From: an uncultured Helicobacter sp.
GTDB taxonomy: Bacteria; Campylobacterota; Campylobacteria; Campylobacterales; Helicobacteraceae
Length of the DNA: 64,000 nt
NCBI GenBank assembly: GCA_944323645.1
Contig: CALUTE010000002.1
Coordinates: forward strand, 1-64,000
Reading direction: 5' to 3'
This document shows positions 55,469-64,000 of the stretch, one piece after another. The notes beneath the pieces were generated by a model. It was not told the origin of the DNA and did not search any database. It saw only the letters and a list, made by a program, of their open reading frames with translations. The number at the start of each line of letters is the position of its first letter. Within the stretch, counting starts at the first letter, position 1. The translations under genes were made by a program, and so were the position numbers.

Positions 55469-56788
55469 ATGATACAGATACTGCATACAAGCCACAATAG
55501 CTTTTCTTCTGCATTTGAAACAATTCTTATGCGTGGCAAGCAGGATATGCAAGAGGCAGCAAAAAAAGCCGAAGTGCTTTTGCACGAAGTTTGTACATTT
55601 GGTTTTGAAGCACTTTTAAAGCAAATTGAGCGTTTTGATAACTGGAATCCGACAACTCTACAAGATATAATTATTTCTAAAGAGCAATGCCTGGAAGCAT
55701 ATAATGCGCTAGATTCTGTTACTAAAGAGAATCTACATATTGCTTATGATCGTATTTATGCATTTCATCAGAAGCAAAAACAAAAAAGCTGGTTTGATTT
55801 TGAGCCAAATGGTAGTATATTAGGGCAAATTTATACTCCAATAGAACGTGTTGGGCTCTACATTCCGGGCGGCAAAGCTGCTTATCCAAGTTCGCTTTTG
55901 ATGAATGCAATTCCAGCCATTGTTGCTGGAGTTGGTGAGATTGTAGTTTGTACTCCTACACCATACGCCAATACCAATCCAGTGTTGCTCGCTGCACTTC
56001 ATATCTGTGGAATTAGTGAGATCTATAAGCTTGGTGGGGTAAGTGCAATAGGGCTTATGGCGTACGGATTAGAAGATCCACATATCAAAAAGACAGATTT
56101 TATTAGTGGTCCTGGCAATATTTTTGTCGCCGCAGCAAAAAAACTTGTTTTTGGTGAGGTTGGTATAGATATGATAGCAGGTCCTAGTGAAATTGCTATT
56201 ATTGCGGATTCTTGCGCAAATAGTAAATATATTGCTTATGATTTACTCTCACAAGCCGAACACGATGAAATGGCAAGCTCCTTTTTGTTTGTTTCAGATG
56301 AGGGGCTTGCCAAGGAGGTTTCTAAACATATTGAAGAGATTCTGCCAACACTTCCGCGAAGTGTAATAGCGCAAGCAAGCATACAGAATCGAGGGGCAAT
56401 CATTGTGTGCAAAGATTTGCAGGAATCTATTGCGCTTTGTAATGCTCTTGCTCCCGAACATCTAGAGATACTTGTGCCAAATGCTTTTGAGCTATTGCCT
56501 AGCATTAAGCACGCGGGAGCAATCTTTTTGGGAGAATATTCACCAGAACCTATGGGTGATTATCTCGCAGGACCAAATCATACACTTCCAACAGGGGGCA
56601 GTGCTAGGTTTTTTTCTCCGCTTGGGGTGGATAATTTTGTCAAAAAAAGCTCGCTTATTAGTCTTAGTGCAACAGCAATACGTGAGCTTGGATCATCTTG
56701 TGCGCATTTGGCGCATTTGGAGAATCTTGATGCGCATAGCCTTGCCGTACAAGCACGCTTAACAAATAAACAATATAAGGAGCAATAA
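55469..56788 (+). CDS. hisD: Histidinol dehydrogenase
   Basis: The 439-residue enzyme has the HisD signatures YIPGGKAAYPSSLLMNAIPA, DFISGPGNIFVAAAKK, DMIAGPSEIAIIAD, and APEHLEI with the catalytic Glu-His, plus PTGGSARFFSPLGV. It oxidises histidinol to histidine in two NAD steps. No other his gene is in the window. AAGGAGAG precedes the ATG. Its TAA overlaps the next ATG (TAATG). Confidence 0.96.
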   Translation: MIQILHTSHNSFSSAFETILMRGKQDMQEAAKKAEVLLHEVCTFGFEALLKQIERFDNWNPTTLQDIIISKEQCLEAYNALDSVTKENLHIAYDRIYAFHQKQKQKSWFDFEPNGSILGQIYTPIERVGLYIPGGKAAYPSSLLMNAIPAIVAGVGEIVVCTPTPYANTNPVLLAALHICGISEIYKLGGVSAIGLMAYGLEDPHIKKTDFISGPGNIFVAAAKKLVFGEVGIDMIAGPSEIAIIADSCANSKYIAYDLLSQAEHDEMASSFLFVSDEGLAKEVSKHIEEILPTLPRSVIAQASIQNRGAIIVCKDLQESIALCNALAPEHLEILVPNAFELLPSIKHAGAIFLGEYSPEPMGDYLAGPNHTLPTGGSARFFSPLGVDNFVKKSSLISLSATAIRELGSSCAHLAHLENLDAHSLAVQARLTNKQYKEQ

Positions 56789-57051
56789 TGTGGGAAGAAT
56801 GGAAAGAATTAGAAATCTTAGAGGGTGATCCTATTGACAAGTGGAGTGAAATCATATTGCACGCTTCACCAACGCTTGCAAAACAGGAGTTGGAGCGGAT
56901 TTTGGAACTTTTGGCGATTTATGAGGTAGCATTTGAAGAGAGCGGAATGGATTTGCGAAGGTTTATCCACTCACATAAGGAAGCTATAGAGTCTCAAAAA
57001 CGCAGTATTGCTATAGAATCTAGCGCAAAGATTTTGAGTGAAAACGAATAA
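56788..57051 (+). CDS. DUF2018 (HP0242-family) small helical protein
   Basis: The 87-residue protein matches H. pylori HP0242: ELEILEGDPIDKWSEIILHA, KQELERILELLAIYE and the C-terminal ESSAKILSENE. HP0242 is known as an intertwined, knotted helical dimer of unknown role. The gene overlaps hisD by one base and the next gene by 14 bases. Confidence 0.9.
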   Translation: MWEEWKELEILEGDPIDKWSEIILHASPTLAKQELERILELLAIYEVAFEESGMDLRRFIHSHKEAIESQKRSIAIESSAKILSENE

Positions 57052-57463
57052 AAGTCACTTGATCTATGGCAAAGCTATAGTAATTGCTATGGCTTTTTTA
57101 TTGTTGCAGGCATTACATGGTGCAAAACCTATGTGGGATTTTGAGGAAGTACTTAGCTTAGAAAAAGATGAAGTTTATAAAACAAGCTTTTCTGTGGCTG
57201 GCATACCAAAAGATCTTATGCTATACTGGACACTTTATAAAAATTACGGCTTAGTTGTGCATCTCAAGTATGATAAATTTCCATATCAATTTGTGCTTTA
57301 TACTGATTATAAGCGAAAAAGTTTTAAGATTCCAATTTCACAAGGAAATGATATTGATAAAAATGCTTATATTCTTTTGAGTTTTCGAGACTTTGATGAG
57401 AAAAATAAACGTGCGAATTTGGCGCTCTTTATGATGTTGCCCAAAAAGTTGCCGAGCAATTAG
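57038..57463 (+). CDS. Secreted hypothetical protein (HP0241-like position)
   Basis: The 141-residue protein begins with a signal peptide (about 1-29, AIVIAMAFLLLQALHGA) followed by a beta-rich domain (MWDFEEVLSLEKDEVYKTSF). No domain is known to me. It occupies the same position as H. pylori HP0241 between HP0242 and the prenyl synthase gene. Its start lies inside the previous gene, so translation is probably coupled. Confidence 0.8.
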   Translation: MKTNKSHLIYGKAIVIAMAFLLLQALHGAKPMWDFEEVLSLEKDEVYKTSFSVAGIPKDLMLYWTLYKNYGLVVHLKYDKFPYQFVLYTDYKRKSFKIPISQGNDIDKNAYILLSFRDFDEKNKRANLALFMMLPKKLPSN

Positions 57464-57487
57464 CAACAAATGAGACAAGGAAAAAAT

Positions 57488-58459
57488 ATGCGTGATAAGA
57501 ATGTTAAGACTTCCTACGATAATGCTTCCACTCTAGACTCTGATAGAGTTTTACTATCTATACAAGATCGTTGTAATCAATGGATTAGTGAGCAAAAAAG
57601 TAGGCATATTGACACTATGTATGCGCATATTAAGAGTGGAAAAATGCTACGCTCAAAGCTTATTTTAGCGATTTTGCCGCTAGAATCTTATGCAAATCAA
57701 ACAGATAAAATTTTGGATTTGTGTGCGATTGTGGAACTTATTCAATGTGCTTCGCTTTTGCACGATGATGTGATTGATGAAGCAGACACTCGGCGAGGAA
57801 GAGCAAGCATCAATGTTAGTTTTGGTAATAAAAATGCTATTATGCTTGGTGATGTATTGTATTCAAACGCCTATGTGAAGCTTTGTGATTTTGAACCCTC
57901 TATTGCAAGTACGATTGCACAAGCAGTGAGCCATCTTGCACGAGGCGAAATAGAAGATGTTTCTTACAGCGGGAATTTTCAACCAGATTTAGAGATATAT
58001 TATCGAATTTTGAGTGATAAGACAGCCTCACTTATTGCCGCCTGCGCTAAGGCTGCAGCCTTATTTGGTGGGTTAGATTCTAGTGCGTATGAAGCGTATG
58101 GTTATAATCTTGGTATGGCTTTTCAGGTTGTTGATGATATTTTGGATATTACGCAAGACAAGGCTATACTTGGAAAACCTGCTATGAATGATGTGCGTGA
58201 AGGTAAAAGCACATTGCCTTACATTTTGCTTTACCATACATTGAGCAACAATGAAAAAGAGCACTTTTTGCGTCTTTTTACAAAGGCTGATGAAAAAAGT
58301 ATTGCTGCGCTTCGAAATATGCTTTTAGATTCTTCTGCGCTTGCAGAATCTAAGCAAATTGCACAAGATTTTATCCAGAAGGCAAAACAGGCAATTGCTC
58401 AAGAAAATAACGCTAGACTTATACAAATTGCTCAAGCAATGATAGAGAGGAACTTTTAA
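57488..58459 (+). CDS. Polyprenyl diphosphate synthase
   Basis: The ATG at 57488 follows AAGGA and gives 323 residues; an ATG at 57470 has no ribosome-binding site. The two aspartate-rich motifs are LLHDDVIDEADTRRGR and FQVVDDILDITQD. It condenses isopentenyl diphosphate into a long-chain prenyl diphosphate for quinones (IspB/octaprenyl-type); chain length cannot be read. It stands in the HP0240 position. Its stop overlaps the hemA start by one base. Confidence 0.92.
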   Translation: MRDKNVKTSYDNASTLDSDRVLLSIQDRCNQWISEQKSRHIDTMYAHIKSGKMLRSKLILAILPLESYANQTDKILDLCAIVELIQCASLLHDDVIDEADTRRGRASINVSFGNKNAIMLGDVLYSNAYVKLCDFEPSIASTIAQAVSHLARGEIEDVSYSGNFQPDLEIYYRILSDKTASLIAACAKAAALFGGLDSSAYEAYGYNLGMAFQVVDDILDITQDKAILGKPAMNDVREGKSTLPYILLYHTLSNNEKEHFLRLFTKADEKSIAALRNMLLDSSALAESKQIAQDFIQKAKQAIAQENNARLIQIAQAMIERNF

Positions 58460-59898
58460 TGCAGGCACAATATCTTATTATTAGTTTTTCTCATAAGACA
58501 ACCCCTATCACTTTGCGAGAGAAGCTTGCCATAGCTCCCGATAAACTAGAATCCTTTATCCTCTACCTTAAAGAAAAAATCACAAGCATTGATGAGTTGT
58601 TGCTTGTTAGTACGTGCAATCGTGTTGAGTTTTATATTGTTACACGCGCACCACAAGAGTGTATTGCCAGTATTTTGAGTGTGTTTGCAAACAACATTGG
58701 GATTGCTATGAGTGAGTTAGAAATACATTGTAAAAGTGCGCTTAATATGGAGGCAGTTCATCATATTTTTAGTGTTGTGAGTGGGCTTGATAGTGTAGTA
58801 ATTGGCGAAACACAAATAGCAGGGCAAATAAAAAGCGCTTATCGTTTATGTTTTGATCTTGGTGTGTGTGGTCAGGAGATTACACGCCTTATTCATTTTG
58901 CATTTCGTACATCTGCTAAGGTGCGCAACCAAACGTTAATTTCAAAAGCTCCACTCTCCGTAGCTTCTGTGGCAGTGAAAAAAGCATTAGAATTTAGAGA
59001 ATCCATTTTTACTTCTTTTACTTCATTCGTTCAAAAAACTTCACAAGAAGCACCAAAACCCAAAACGCTTGTGCTTGGAGCAGGCGAGATCAGCCAACTT
59101 GTCGTGCGTCATTTGTTGGATTCTGGTTTGGATATTGTGCTTATCAATCGCACTAAAGAGCGCGCATTAGATTTTATAAAAACGCTTGAATATGAGGGTA
59201 AAGTTGCACAAGTACAAAATACACCAACACAAGAACTTAGCAAGAAAAAGTATGTTATACAAGATTCTGGTGCGCATATAGAAGTATTTGAATGGACAGC
59301 ATTACAGACAGCATTGCAAGAATGTTCTTTGGTTTTTAGTGCTACAAGCGCACAACAGCCTATTATTCATCAAACACTCTATCACCCCTGTATGTTTCAG
59401 CGTGTATGGTTTGACCTTGCTGTACCTCGCGATATTAATGTAGATTGCATGCAAGATAATTTATTGACAATTTTTTGCATTGATGACCTCAAACGTGTTA
59501 TTGATGAGAATCTTGCGTATAAAAAGGCACAAACTCATCAAGCATATGGGCTTGTTGGTGAAGCAGTACAGGAGTATTTTGGGTGGATACAAAGTCTTGA
59601 TGTGATACCACTTATTAAATATATGCGCCAGAGTGCTAAGGAATCTTCACTACAAGAGCTTGAGCGTGCCATCAAAAAGGGATATTTACCTAAAGAATAT
59701 GAAGAAGAAGTGCGTATTATTTTACACAATGCTTTTAATGTGTTTTTACACAATCCAACATTAAATCTCAAAGAGTTTGCCCATCATCAAGAGGGTGATA
59801 TTATCATTGAAGCATTTCAGAAAGTTTTTAAGCAAAAGGACACGCCAAAACTACTCAATCGCTATAAATGCGAATATGACACGACATTATCATTATAA
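58459..59898 (+). CDS. hemA: Glutamyl-tRNA reductase
   Basis: The 479-residue protein has SHKTTPITLREKLAI, the catalytic STCNRVEFYIV with the nucleophile Cys near residue 54, and GLDSVVIGETQIAGQIKSAY. The NADPH-binding part has LVLGAGEISQLVVRHL. It makes glutamate-1-semialdehyde, the first step of haem synthesis. It is longer than the usual 420-450 residues, with an insertion near 255-275. Confidence 0.96.
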   Translation: MQAQYLIISFSHKTTPITLREKLAIAPDKLESFILYLKEKITSIDELLLVSTCNRVEFYIVTRAPQECIASILSVFANNIGIAMSELEIHCKSALNMEAVHHIFSVVSGLDSVVIGETQIAGQIKSAYRLCFDLGVCGQEITRLIHFAFRTSAKVRNQTLISKAPLSVASVAVKKALEFRESIFTSFTSFVQKTSQEAPKPKTLVLGAGEISQLVVRHLLDSGLDIVLINRTKERALDFIKTLEYEGKVAQVQNTPTQELSKKKYVIQDSGAHIEVFEWTALQTALQECSLVFSATSAQQPIIHQTLYHPCMFQRVWFDLAVPRDINVDCMQDNLLTIFCIDDLKRVIDENLAYKKAQTHQAYGLVGEAVQEYFGWIQSLDVIPLIKYMRQSAKESSLQELERAIKKGYLPKEYEEEVRIILHNAFNVFLHNPTLNLKEFAHHQEGDIIIEAFQKVFKQKDTPKLLNRYKCEYDTTLSL

Positions 59899-59907
59899 GG
59901 AACAGTT

Positions 59908-61695
59908 ATGTTATTATCCCATATCTTTATGCCTACAAGCAAAGAGATTCCAAAAGACACTATACTAAAAAGCCACCAGTTTCTTGTGCGAGCAGGATAT
60001 ATCCACCAAATTGGTAGTGGTATTTATAATTTTTTGCCACTTGGCAAAATGGTGCTTGATAATATTGCGCGCATTGTTCGCAAGCGTATGAATGAAGCAG
60101 GGGCGCAAGAGGTGTTGTTAAGTTTTGTTACACCAGCAGATCTTTGGAGGGAGTCTGGACGTTATGAAAAATATGGTAAAGAGTTGCTGCGTTTTCTTGA
60201 TCGTAAAGATCAAGAGTTTGTACTTGGACCAACACACGAAGAAAGTATCACGCAGCTTGTAAAAACATACATTAAATCCTATAAATCATTGCCATTAAAT
60301 CTCTATCATATTCAACTTAAGTTTCGTGATGAAATCAGACCGCGTTTTGGACTTATGCGCACACGAGAATTTCTTATGAAAGATGCTTATAGTTTCCATA
60401 GGTCTTTTGAGGATTTGGATAGAGAGTTTGAAGCTATGTATAGAGCTTATAGCAATATTTTTAATGATTTGGAGCTAGATTTTCGCGTCGTTGATGCGGA
60501 TTCTGGTGCGATAGGGGGAAGTGGCAGCAAAGAGTTTATGGTGCTTGCAGATTCTGGAGAGGATACACTTGTTGTGTGCAAACAATGTGATTATGCGGCT
60601 AATGTTGAGGCTTCTAAACGTGCTAAGCGTCAAGAACCTTGTGAAGCACCTTGTGCGGATTTTGCACTTTTTTCTACGCCTAATGTGAAAACCATTGAAG
60701 ATGTATGCAAGTTTTTTCATATTCACCCTTTTTATGCACTTAAAGCTGTTGTAAAAAAATTTACTTACAAGCAGCAAGCAGAATCTAAAACTTCGGATTC
60801 TGGGATCATCTCAGATTTTGCAGTCTTTTTTTTGCGCGGTGATGATCTTTTAGAAGAAACAAAAGCTCTGAATGCACTCAATGCCAATGGATTTGAGGCA
60901 CTAGAGATTCTAGAAGCTAGCAATGAGGATTTAGAAAATCTGGGGCTTATTGCTGGGAGTATTGGTGCAGTGGGTTTGCGTACGATTATTGGAAAGCGCC
61001 CCATTATTTTTGATGAGGATTTGATAGATGCGCGTGATATTATCTGTGGTGGCAATCAGCAAGATACACATTTTGTAGGCGTAGATTTTTCGCAGTTTGA
61101 AAAAATGGTTTATGCTCCCTTGTGTGTTGTTCGTGAAGGTGATGTGTGTGTGTGCTGTGGTGGAGAATTAGAGCATAAAAAGGGTATAGAAGTAGGACAT
61201 ATTTTTAAGCTTGGTGATAAATATTCAAAAGCCCTACAAGCAGAATATCTTGATGAAAATGCCAAAATGCAGCCCTTTATTATGGGTTGTTATGGTATAG
61301 GTATTACGCGATTGCTTCCAGCAATCTTAGAGCAAAAAGCCGATGAAAAAGGTTGCGTATGGAGTAAGCGAGTTGCACCATTTACAGTGGAAATTATTAT
61401 TGCAAACACTAAAGACAAAGCGCAATATGCGTTTGGAATGGAGCTTTATAAGGCATTGCTGGAGCAGGGCGTAGCAGTTATATGCGATGATCGCGATATG
61501 CGTTTTGGTGCTAAAATGGCAGATTTTGAGCTTGTTGGTGTGGCATTGTATGGCGTGATCATAGGTAAAGGACTAGAATCTGGAACAATAGAATGGATTA
61601 TTCGTGACGGTTTGGAACGCGAGGTGCTAGAATCTAGTAATGCATTGGAAATAATCCTACAAAAAACTCAAAAAAATGAGGCATTATGTCTATAA
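59908..61695 (+). CDS. proS: Prolyl-tRNA synthetase
   Basis: The 595-residue class II synthetase has HQIGSGIYNFLPLGKMVLDN (motif 1), FRDEIRPRFGLMRTREFLMK (motif 2) and an INS editing domain between about 230 and 395. Motif 3 lies in GCYGIGITRLLPAILEQ. It charges tRNA-Pro in the cytoplasm. It overlaps the fxsA-like gene by 10 bases. Confidence 0.97.
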   Translation: MLLSHIFMPTSKEIPKDTILKSHQFLVRAGYIHQIGSGIYNFLPLGKMVLDNIARIVRKRMNEAGAQEVLLSFVTPADLWRESGRYEKYGKELLRFLDRKDQEFVLGPTHEESITQLVKTYIKSYKSLPLNLYHIQLKFRDEIRPRFGLMRTREFLMKDAYSFHRSFEDLDREFEAMYRAYSNIFNDLELDFRVVDADSGAIGGSGSKEFMVLADSGEDTLVVCKQCDYAANVEASKRAKRQEPCEAPCADFALFSTPNVKTIEDVCKFFHIHPFYALKAVVKKFTYKQQAESKTSDSGIISDFAVFFLRGDDLLEETKALNALNANGFEALEILEASNEDLENLGLIAGSIGAVGLRTIIGKRPIIFDEDLIDARDIICGGNQQDTHFVGVDFSQFEKMVYAPLCVVREGDVCVCCGGELEHKKGIEVGHIFKLGDKYSKALQAEYLDENAKMQPFIMGCYGIGITRLLPAILEQKADEKGCVWSKRVAPFTVEIIIANTKDKAQYAFGMELYKALLEQGVAVICDDRDMRFGAKMADFELVGVALYGVIIGKGLESGTIEWIIRDGLEREVLESSNALEIILQKTQKNEALCL

Positions 61696-62237
61696 GATCT
61701 TTGATGCCATTACTCCTTATTGGCTATATTGCTTTAGAGTTGATCGGGTTTAGCGTATTTGTTCAACAGCTTGGGTTTTTAGCCCTTCTTATTGAGATTA
61801 TGCTTAGTGGTGTGTTTGGTATATGGCTGTGGATACTGCATACACATAGCCTTAGCGCATTGCTTAATGATATTTTTGATTTACTTGCGCGCAGACGAAT
61901 TTTTGATCTATTAAAAGTTAGTATGCTGGTGTATATTGGTGCATTTTTATTGGTTTTACCCGGCTTGTTTGGCGATATTATTGGGCTTTGTTTGATTATA
62001 CTTAGCTTTATCTTACGCCCTCATCACACAAGAAATGAATTTAAGCGTAGGTTTGATGATTTTCATAAGCAGAATGATCTTAATGATTTTGAAAAAAACG
62101 ATTTTCGATTTTATTTTTCACAAAACACTAGTGATCGTATGCGCCAACCAAAACAAGATGAGGAGATTATTGATGTGGAAGTTGTCGAATCCTACACAGA
62201 GGTTAGCCACACTAGAGAATCTAAACCGAAAGATTAA
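61686..62237 (+). CDS. FxsA-family membrane protein
   Basis: The 183-residue protein has three to four N-terminal hydrophobic segments with LALLIEIMLSGVFGIWLWIL and FLLVLPGLFGDIIGLCLIIL, matching the FxsA domain, and then a charged 60-residue cytoplasmic tail. FxsA blocks exclusion of phage T7 by F plasmid in E. coli when overexpressed; the normal role is unknown. Confidence 0.83.
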   Translation: MSIRSLMPLLLIGYIALELIGFSVFVQQLGFLALLIEIMLSGVFGIWLWILHTHSLSALLNDIFDLLARRRIFDLLKVSMLVYIGAFLLVLPGLFGDIIGLCLIILSFILRPHHTRNEFKRRFDDFHKQNDLNDFEKNDFRFYFSQNTSDRMRQPKQDEEIIDVEVVESYTEVSHTRESKPKD

Positions 62238-62263
62238 TAAATATTTTTGGTAAGGAAATCACA

Positions 62264-63268
62264 ATGAAGCCACTAATAATTGGAACGCGAGGCAGTGCGC
62301 TTGCGCTATGGCAAGCAAACTATATAAAGCAGCGATTATGGGACGAATTGCAGCAAGAATCGGTGCTACAAATTGTCAAGACAAAAGGCGATAAGATTCT
62401 AGATGTACCTCTCGCAAAGATTGGTGGCAAGGGACTTTTTACCAAAGAATTAGACGATCTTTTGTTGAGTGGTAAGATTGATTTGGCAGTACATTCTTTA
62501 AAAGACGTACCTATTGAGCTTCCCAAGGGCTTGAAGCTTGCGTGTATCACAAAGCGCGAAGATGTTCGTGATTGCTTTTTGAGCCATAAATTCTCTTCTA
62601 TAAGCACACTTCCACCTAATGCAAAGGTGGGTACAACTTCTTTGCGCCGTGCTATGCAGCTAAAGGCTCTGCGCCAAGATATTTGCACGCTTAGTTTGCG
62701 TGGCAATGTACAAACACGTCTGGCTAAGCTAGATTCTGGTGCTTATGATGCTATTATCCTTGCAAATGCTGGACTTAAGCGACTTGGAATTAATCATCTT
62801 GCATATATGGTTCCGCTTGAGATTACGGATATGATACCAGCTATGGGGCAAGCGGCGCTTGGTATTGAGTGTAGAGAGAGTGATAGCTATCTTGTGGAGA
62901 TTCTAGGGAAGCTTAATGATATACCAACAAGTATTTGCACACAAGCAGAACGAGAGTTTGTGCGCACACTTGATGGGGGATGTCAAGTACCCATTGGTGT
63001 ACATTGTGCGTTTGTAGATGAAACACTTAGTGCAGAATCTAATGAAGTGTTAGAATCTGCGCTTCAAGAAAAAAAGGTATATATAGAAGCCATTATTGGC
63101 TTACCAAATGGAGCACGCTTTTTGCGCGAGCGCATCTGTGCCAAATCAAGCCAAGCAGTTTTTTATGCCAACTCTCTGGCACAGTCTTTTATAGCACAGG
63201 GCGCAAAGGAGCTACTTAAAGAGGCTATGCAATTTTGGGATAGCTTTGGTATAGCGACAAAGGAGTAG
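62264..63268 (+). CDS. hemC: Porphobilinogen deaminase
   Basis: The 334-residue enzyme begins IIGTRGSALALWQANYIKQR, has KGLFTKELDDLLLSGKIDLA and LRGNVQTRL, and LDGGCQVPIG with the Cys that holds the dipyrromethane cofactor. It polymerises four porphobilinogens. It closes the hisD-hemC run, two genes after hemA's neighbour proS, as in H. pylori HP0239-HP0237. Confidence 0.97.
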   Translation: MKPLIIGTRGSALALWQANYIKQRLWDELQQESVLQIVKTKGDKILDVPLAKIGGKGLFTKELDDLLLSGKIDLAVHSLKDVPIELPKGLKLACITKREDVRDCFLSHKFSSISTLPPNAKVGTTSLRRAMQLKALRQDICTLSLRGNVQTRLAKLDSGAYDAIILANAGLKRLGINHLAYMVPLEITDMIPAMGQAALGIECRESDSYLVEILGKLNDIPTSICTQAEREFVRTLDGGCQVPIGVHCAFVDETLSAESNEVLESALQEKKVYIEAIIGLPNGARFLRERICAKSSQAVFYANSLAQSFIAQGAKELLKEAMQFWDSFGIATKE

Positions 63269-63442
63269 TAACAGAATCTAGAGGTTTTAGGGTCAGTCTT
63301 GTTTGAGTGTATGGGGTAAAAGTGTAGTAGTATTAAAAGATTTATCTAGCATAAAATTTGATGATATCTGTGTTTATAAGTGTGATTATCATCGATAAAA
63401 GCGGTTTTGATATAAAATATATCTAAAAACTAAAAATACTCG

Positions 63443-63518
63443 TGGTGGAGTGTAGGGGGATCGAACCCCTGACCTCAACGCTGCCAGCGTTGCGCTCTCC
63501 CAGCTGAGCTAACACCCC
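63443..63518 (-). tRNA. tRNA-Ala (anticodon GGC)
   Basis: The minus-strand 76-base molecule forms a full cloverleaf: acceptor GGGGTGT/ACACTCC (with one G-T type pair), D-arm GCTC...GAGC, anticodon stem AACGC/GCGTT around TGGCA-type loop with anticodon GGC, T-arm AGGGG-TTCGATC-CCCCT, and encoded CCA. A possible -10 (TATTGT) lies on the minus strand at 63558-63563. Confidence 0.95.
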
Positions 63519-63533
63519 ATTGATTCCATTTAG

Positions 63534-63549
63534 AAATTCTGCAGAATTT
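63534..63549. repeat. 16-bp perfect palindrome in the tRNA-Ala leader
   Basis: AAATTCTGCAGAATTT is a perfect palindrome located 16 bases upstream of the mature 5' end of tRNA-Ala. It may be an operator or a hairpin in the precursor; no partner is known. Confidence 0.4.
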
Positions 63550-63750
63550 TACTTTGTACAATAAAGCCTAGATTCTAGCAAAAAATTCTTAAATTCGAAT
63601 TGAATTAATCGCTTATTTGTCTTTCGGGCTTAAAGTTTTAGATATTTCATTATTGTTTGATGATATTTTGGATAAAATACCGATTTATTCACCGCAGCAA
63701 ATAAAATTTAGAACTATGTTGCATTTATGTACTATTTAAAAGGGCTTATG

Positions 63751-64000
63751 ATGAGTAGAAATTTTTTCATCGGTATAGGGGTGGCTTTTTTGTGGGTTTT
63801 TCTCACATTGGGCAATCTCACAGCATTATCAAACCAAACTGCCAAGCAAGCACCTAGCGTAGATTCTAAGAAGCAACGTGCACAGGCTTATGATAGACTT
63901 GCAAAAACGATTGCCACGATAGAATCATACTATGTTGATGATATGCCAATTGATAGTATCATTGATAAGGCGATAGAAGGGCTTATTGCCAATCTTGATG
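63751..64000 (+). CDS. CtpA-like carboxyl-terminal processing protease (5' part)
   Basis: The start is one of two tandem ATGs (63748 or 63751); the second has the better distance to AAAAGGG. About 83 residues are in the window: a signal/anchor (NFFIGIGVAFLWVFLTLGNL), a polar linker and the helical start of the S41 protease family (DRLAKTIATIESYYVDDMPI). The PDZ and catalytic Ser/Lys parts lie beyond the window, so the call rests on this N-terminal pattern. Confidence 0.7.
   Translation, partial: MSRNFFIGIGVAFLWVFLTLGNLTALSNQTAKQAPSVDSKKQRAQAYDRLAKTIATIESYYVDDMPIDSIIDKAIEGLIANLD

Overview
The window is low-GC chromosomal DNA from a Helicobacter species, most likely an enterohepatic (non-pylori) one. 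The evidence is protein similarity recognised by eye (MdaB, the HP1021-type orphan regulator, fused IspDF, NapA/Dps, the DUF2018/HP0242 family), gene orders remembered from H. pylori (rplY-pth-lptG-like; secY-map-infA-rpmJ-rpsM-rpsK-rpsD-rpoA-rplQ; napA...HP0242-HP0241-prenyl synthase-hemA-proS-hemC), and homopolymer contingency tracts. hisD and SMR and ureohydrolase genes argue for an enterohepatic species. No database search was possible, so all family calls rest on visible motifs.

Layout. 1-4.6 kb is accessory: a partial gene, an arginase-family/RidA pair, then a chain of small ORFs that overlap by 4 bases. In the chain, small membrane proteins alternate with short proteins sharing a HAFLGLT...PDELD motif. 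A broken third copy of the motif and a secreted YwqK/MORN-type repeat protein follow. I regard this as the best candidate for an undescribed system, possibly a reservoir of effector tips and immunity genes. 4.9-12.6 kb holds redox and stress genes: pirin, MdaB with a divergent HxlR regulator, MarR-YceI, a carboxymuconolactone decarboxylase with a frameshifted export signal, a nucleotide-transporter-like membrane protein, PgeF and a flavodoxin-fold oxidoreductase. 12.6-14.2 kb is an AT-rich graveyard of small secreted-protein genes. 14.4-21.1 kb (minus strand) has an SMR pair, a CDF transporter, a radical SAM protein, TopA and an AAA ATPase.

21.2-35.6 kb is the complete S10-spc-alpha ribosomal superoperon (rpsJ to rplQ). 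It includes secY, map, infA and rpoA, and a canonical promoter lies about 235 bases ahead of rpsJ. 35.7-44.4 kb holds purU-sppA, murA, ispDF-HP1021-like-(degenerate ATP-sulfurylase-like), pseB and an HDOD gene. 44.5-54.6 kb has an A17 tract, a small unknown gene, tRNA-Pro, a glutathionylspermidine-synthase-like gene, rplY-pth-lptG-like-GT90, a phase-variable GT2 glycosyltransferase switched off by a C15 tract, bioD and lepA. 54.8-63.3 kb holds napA followed by a tight run hisD-HP0242-HP0241-prenyl synthase-hemA-proS-fxsA-hemC that joins haem, isoprenoid and tRNA-charging functions. tRNA-Ala and the start of a CtpA-type protease close the window.

Across the window the heptamer AGATTCT/AGAATCT is strikingly frequent, also outside genes, where it clusters at operon ends.
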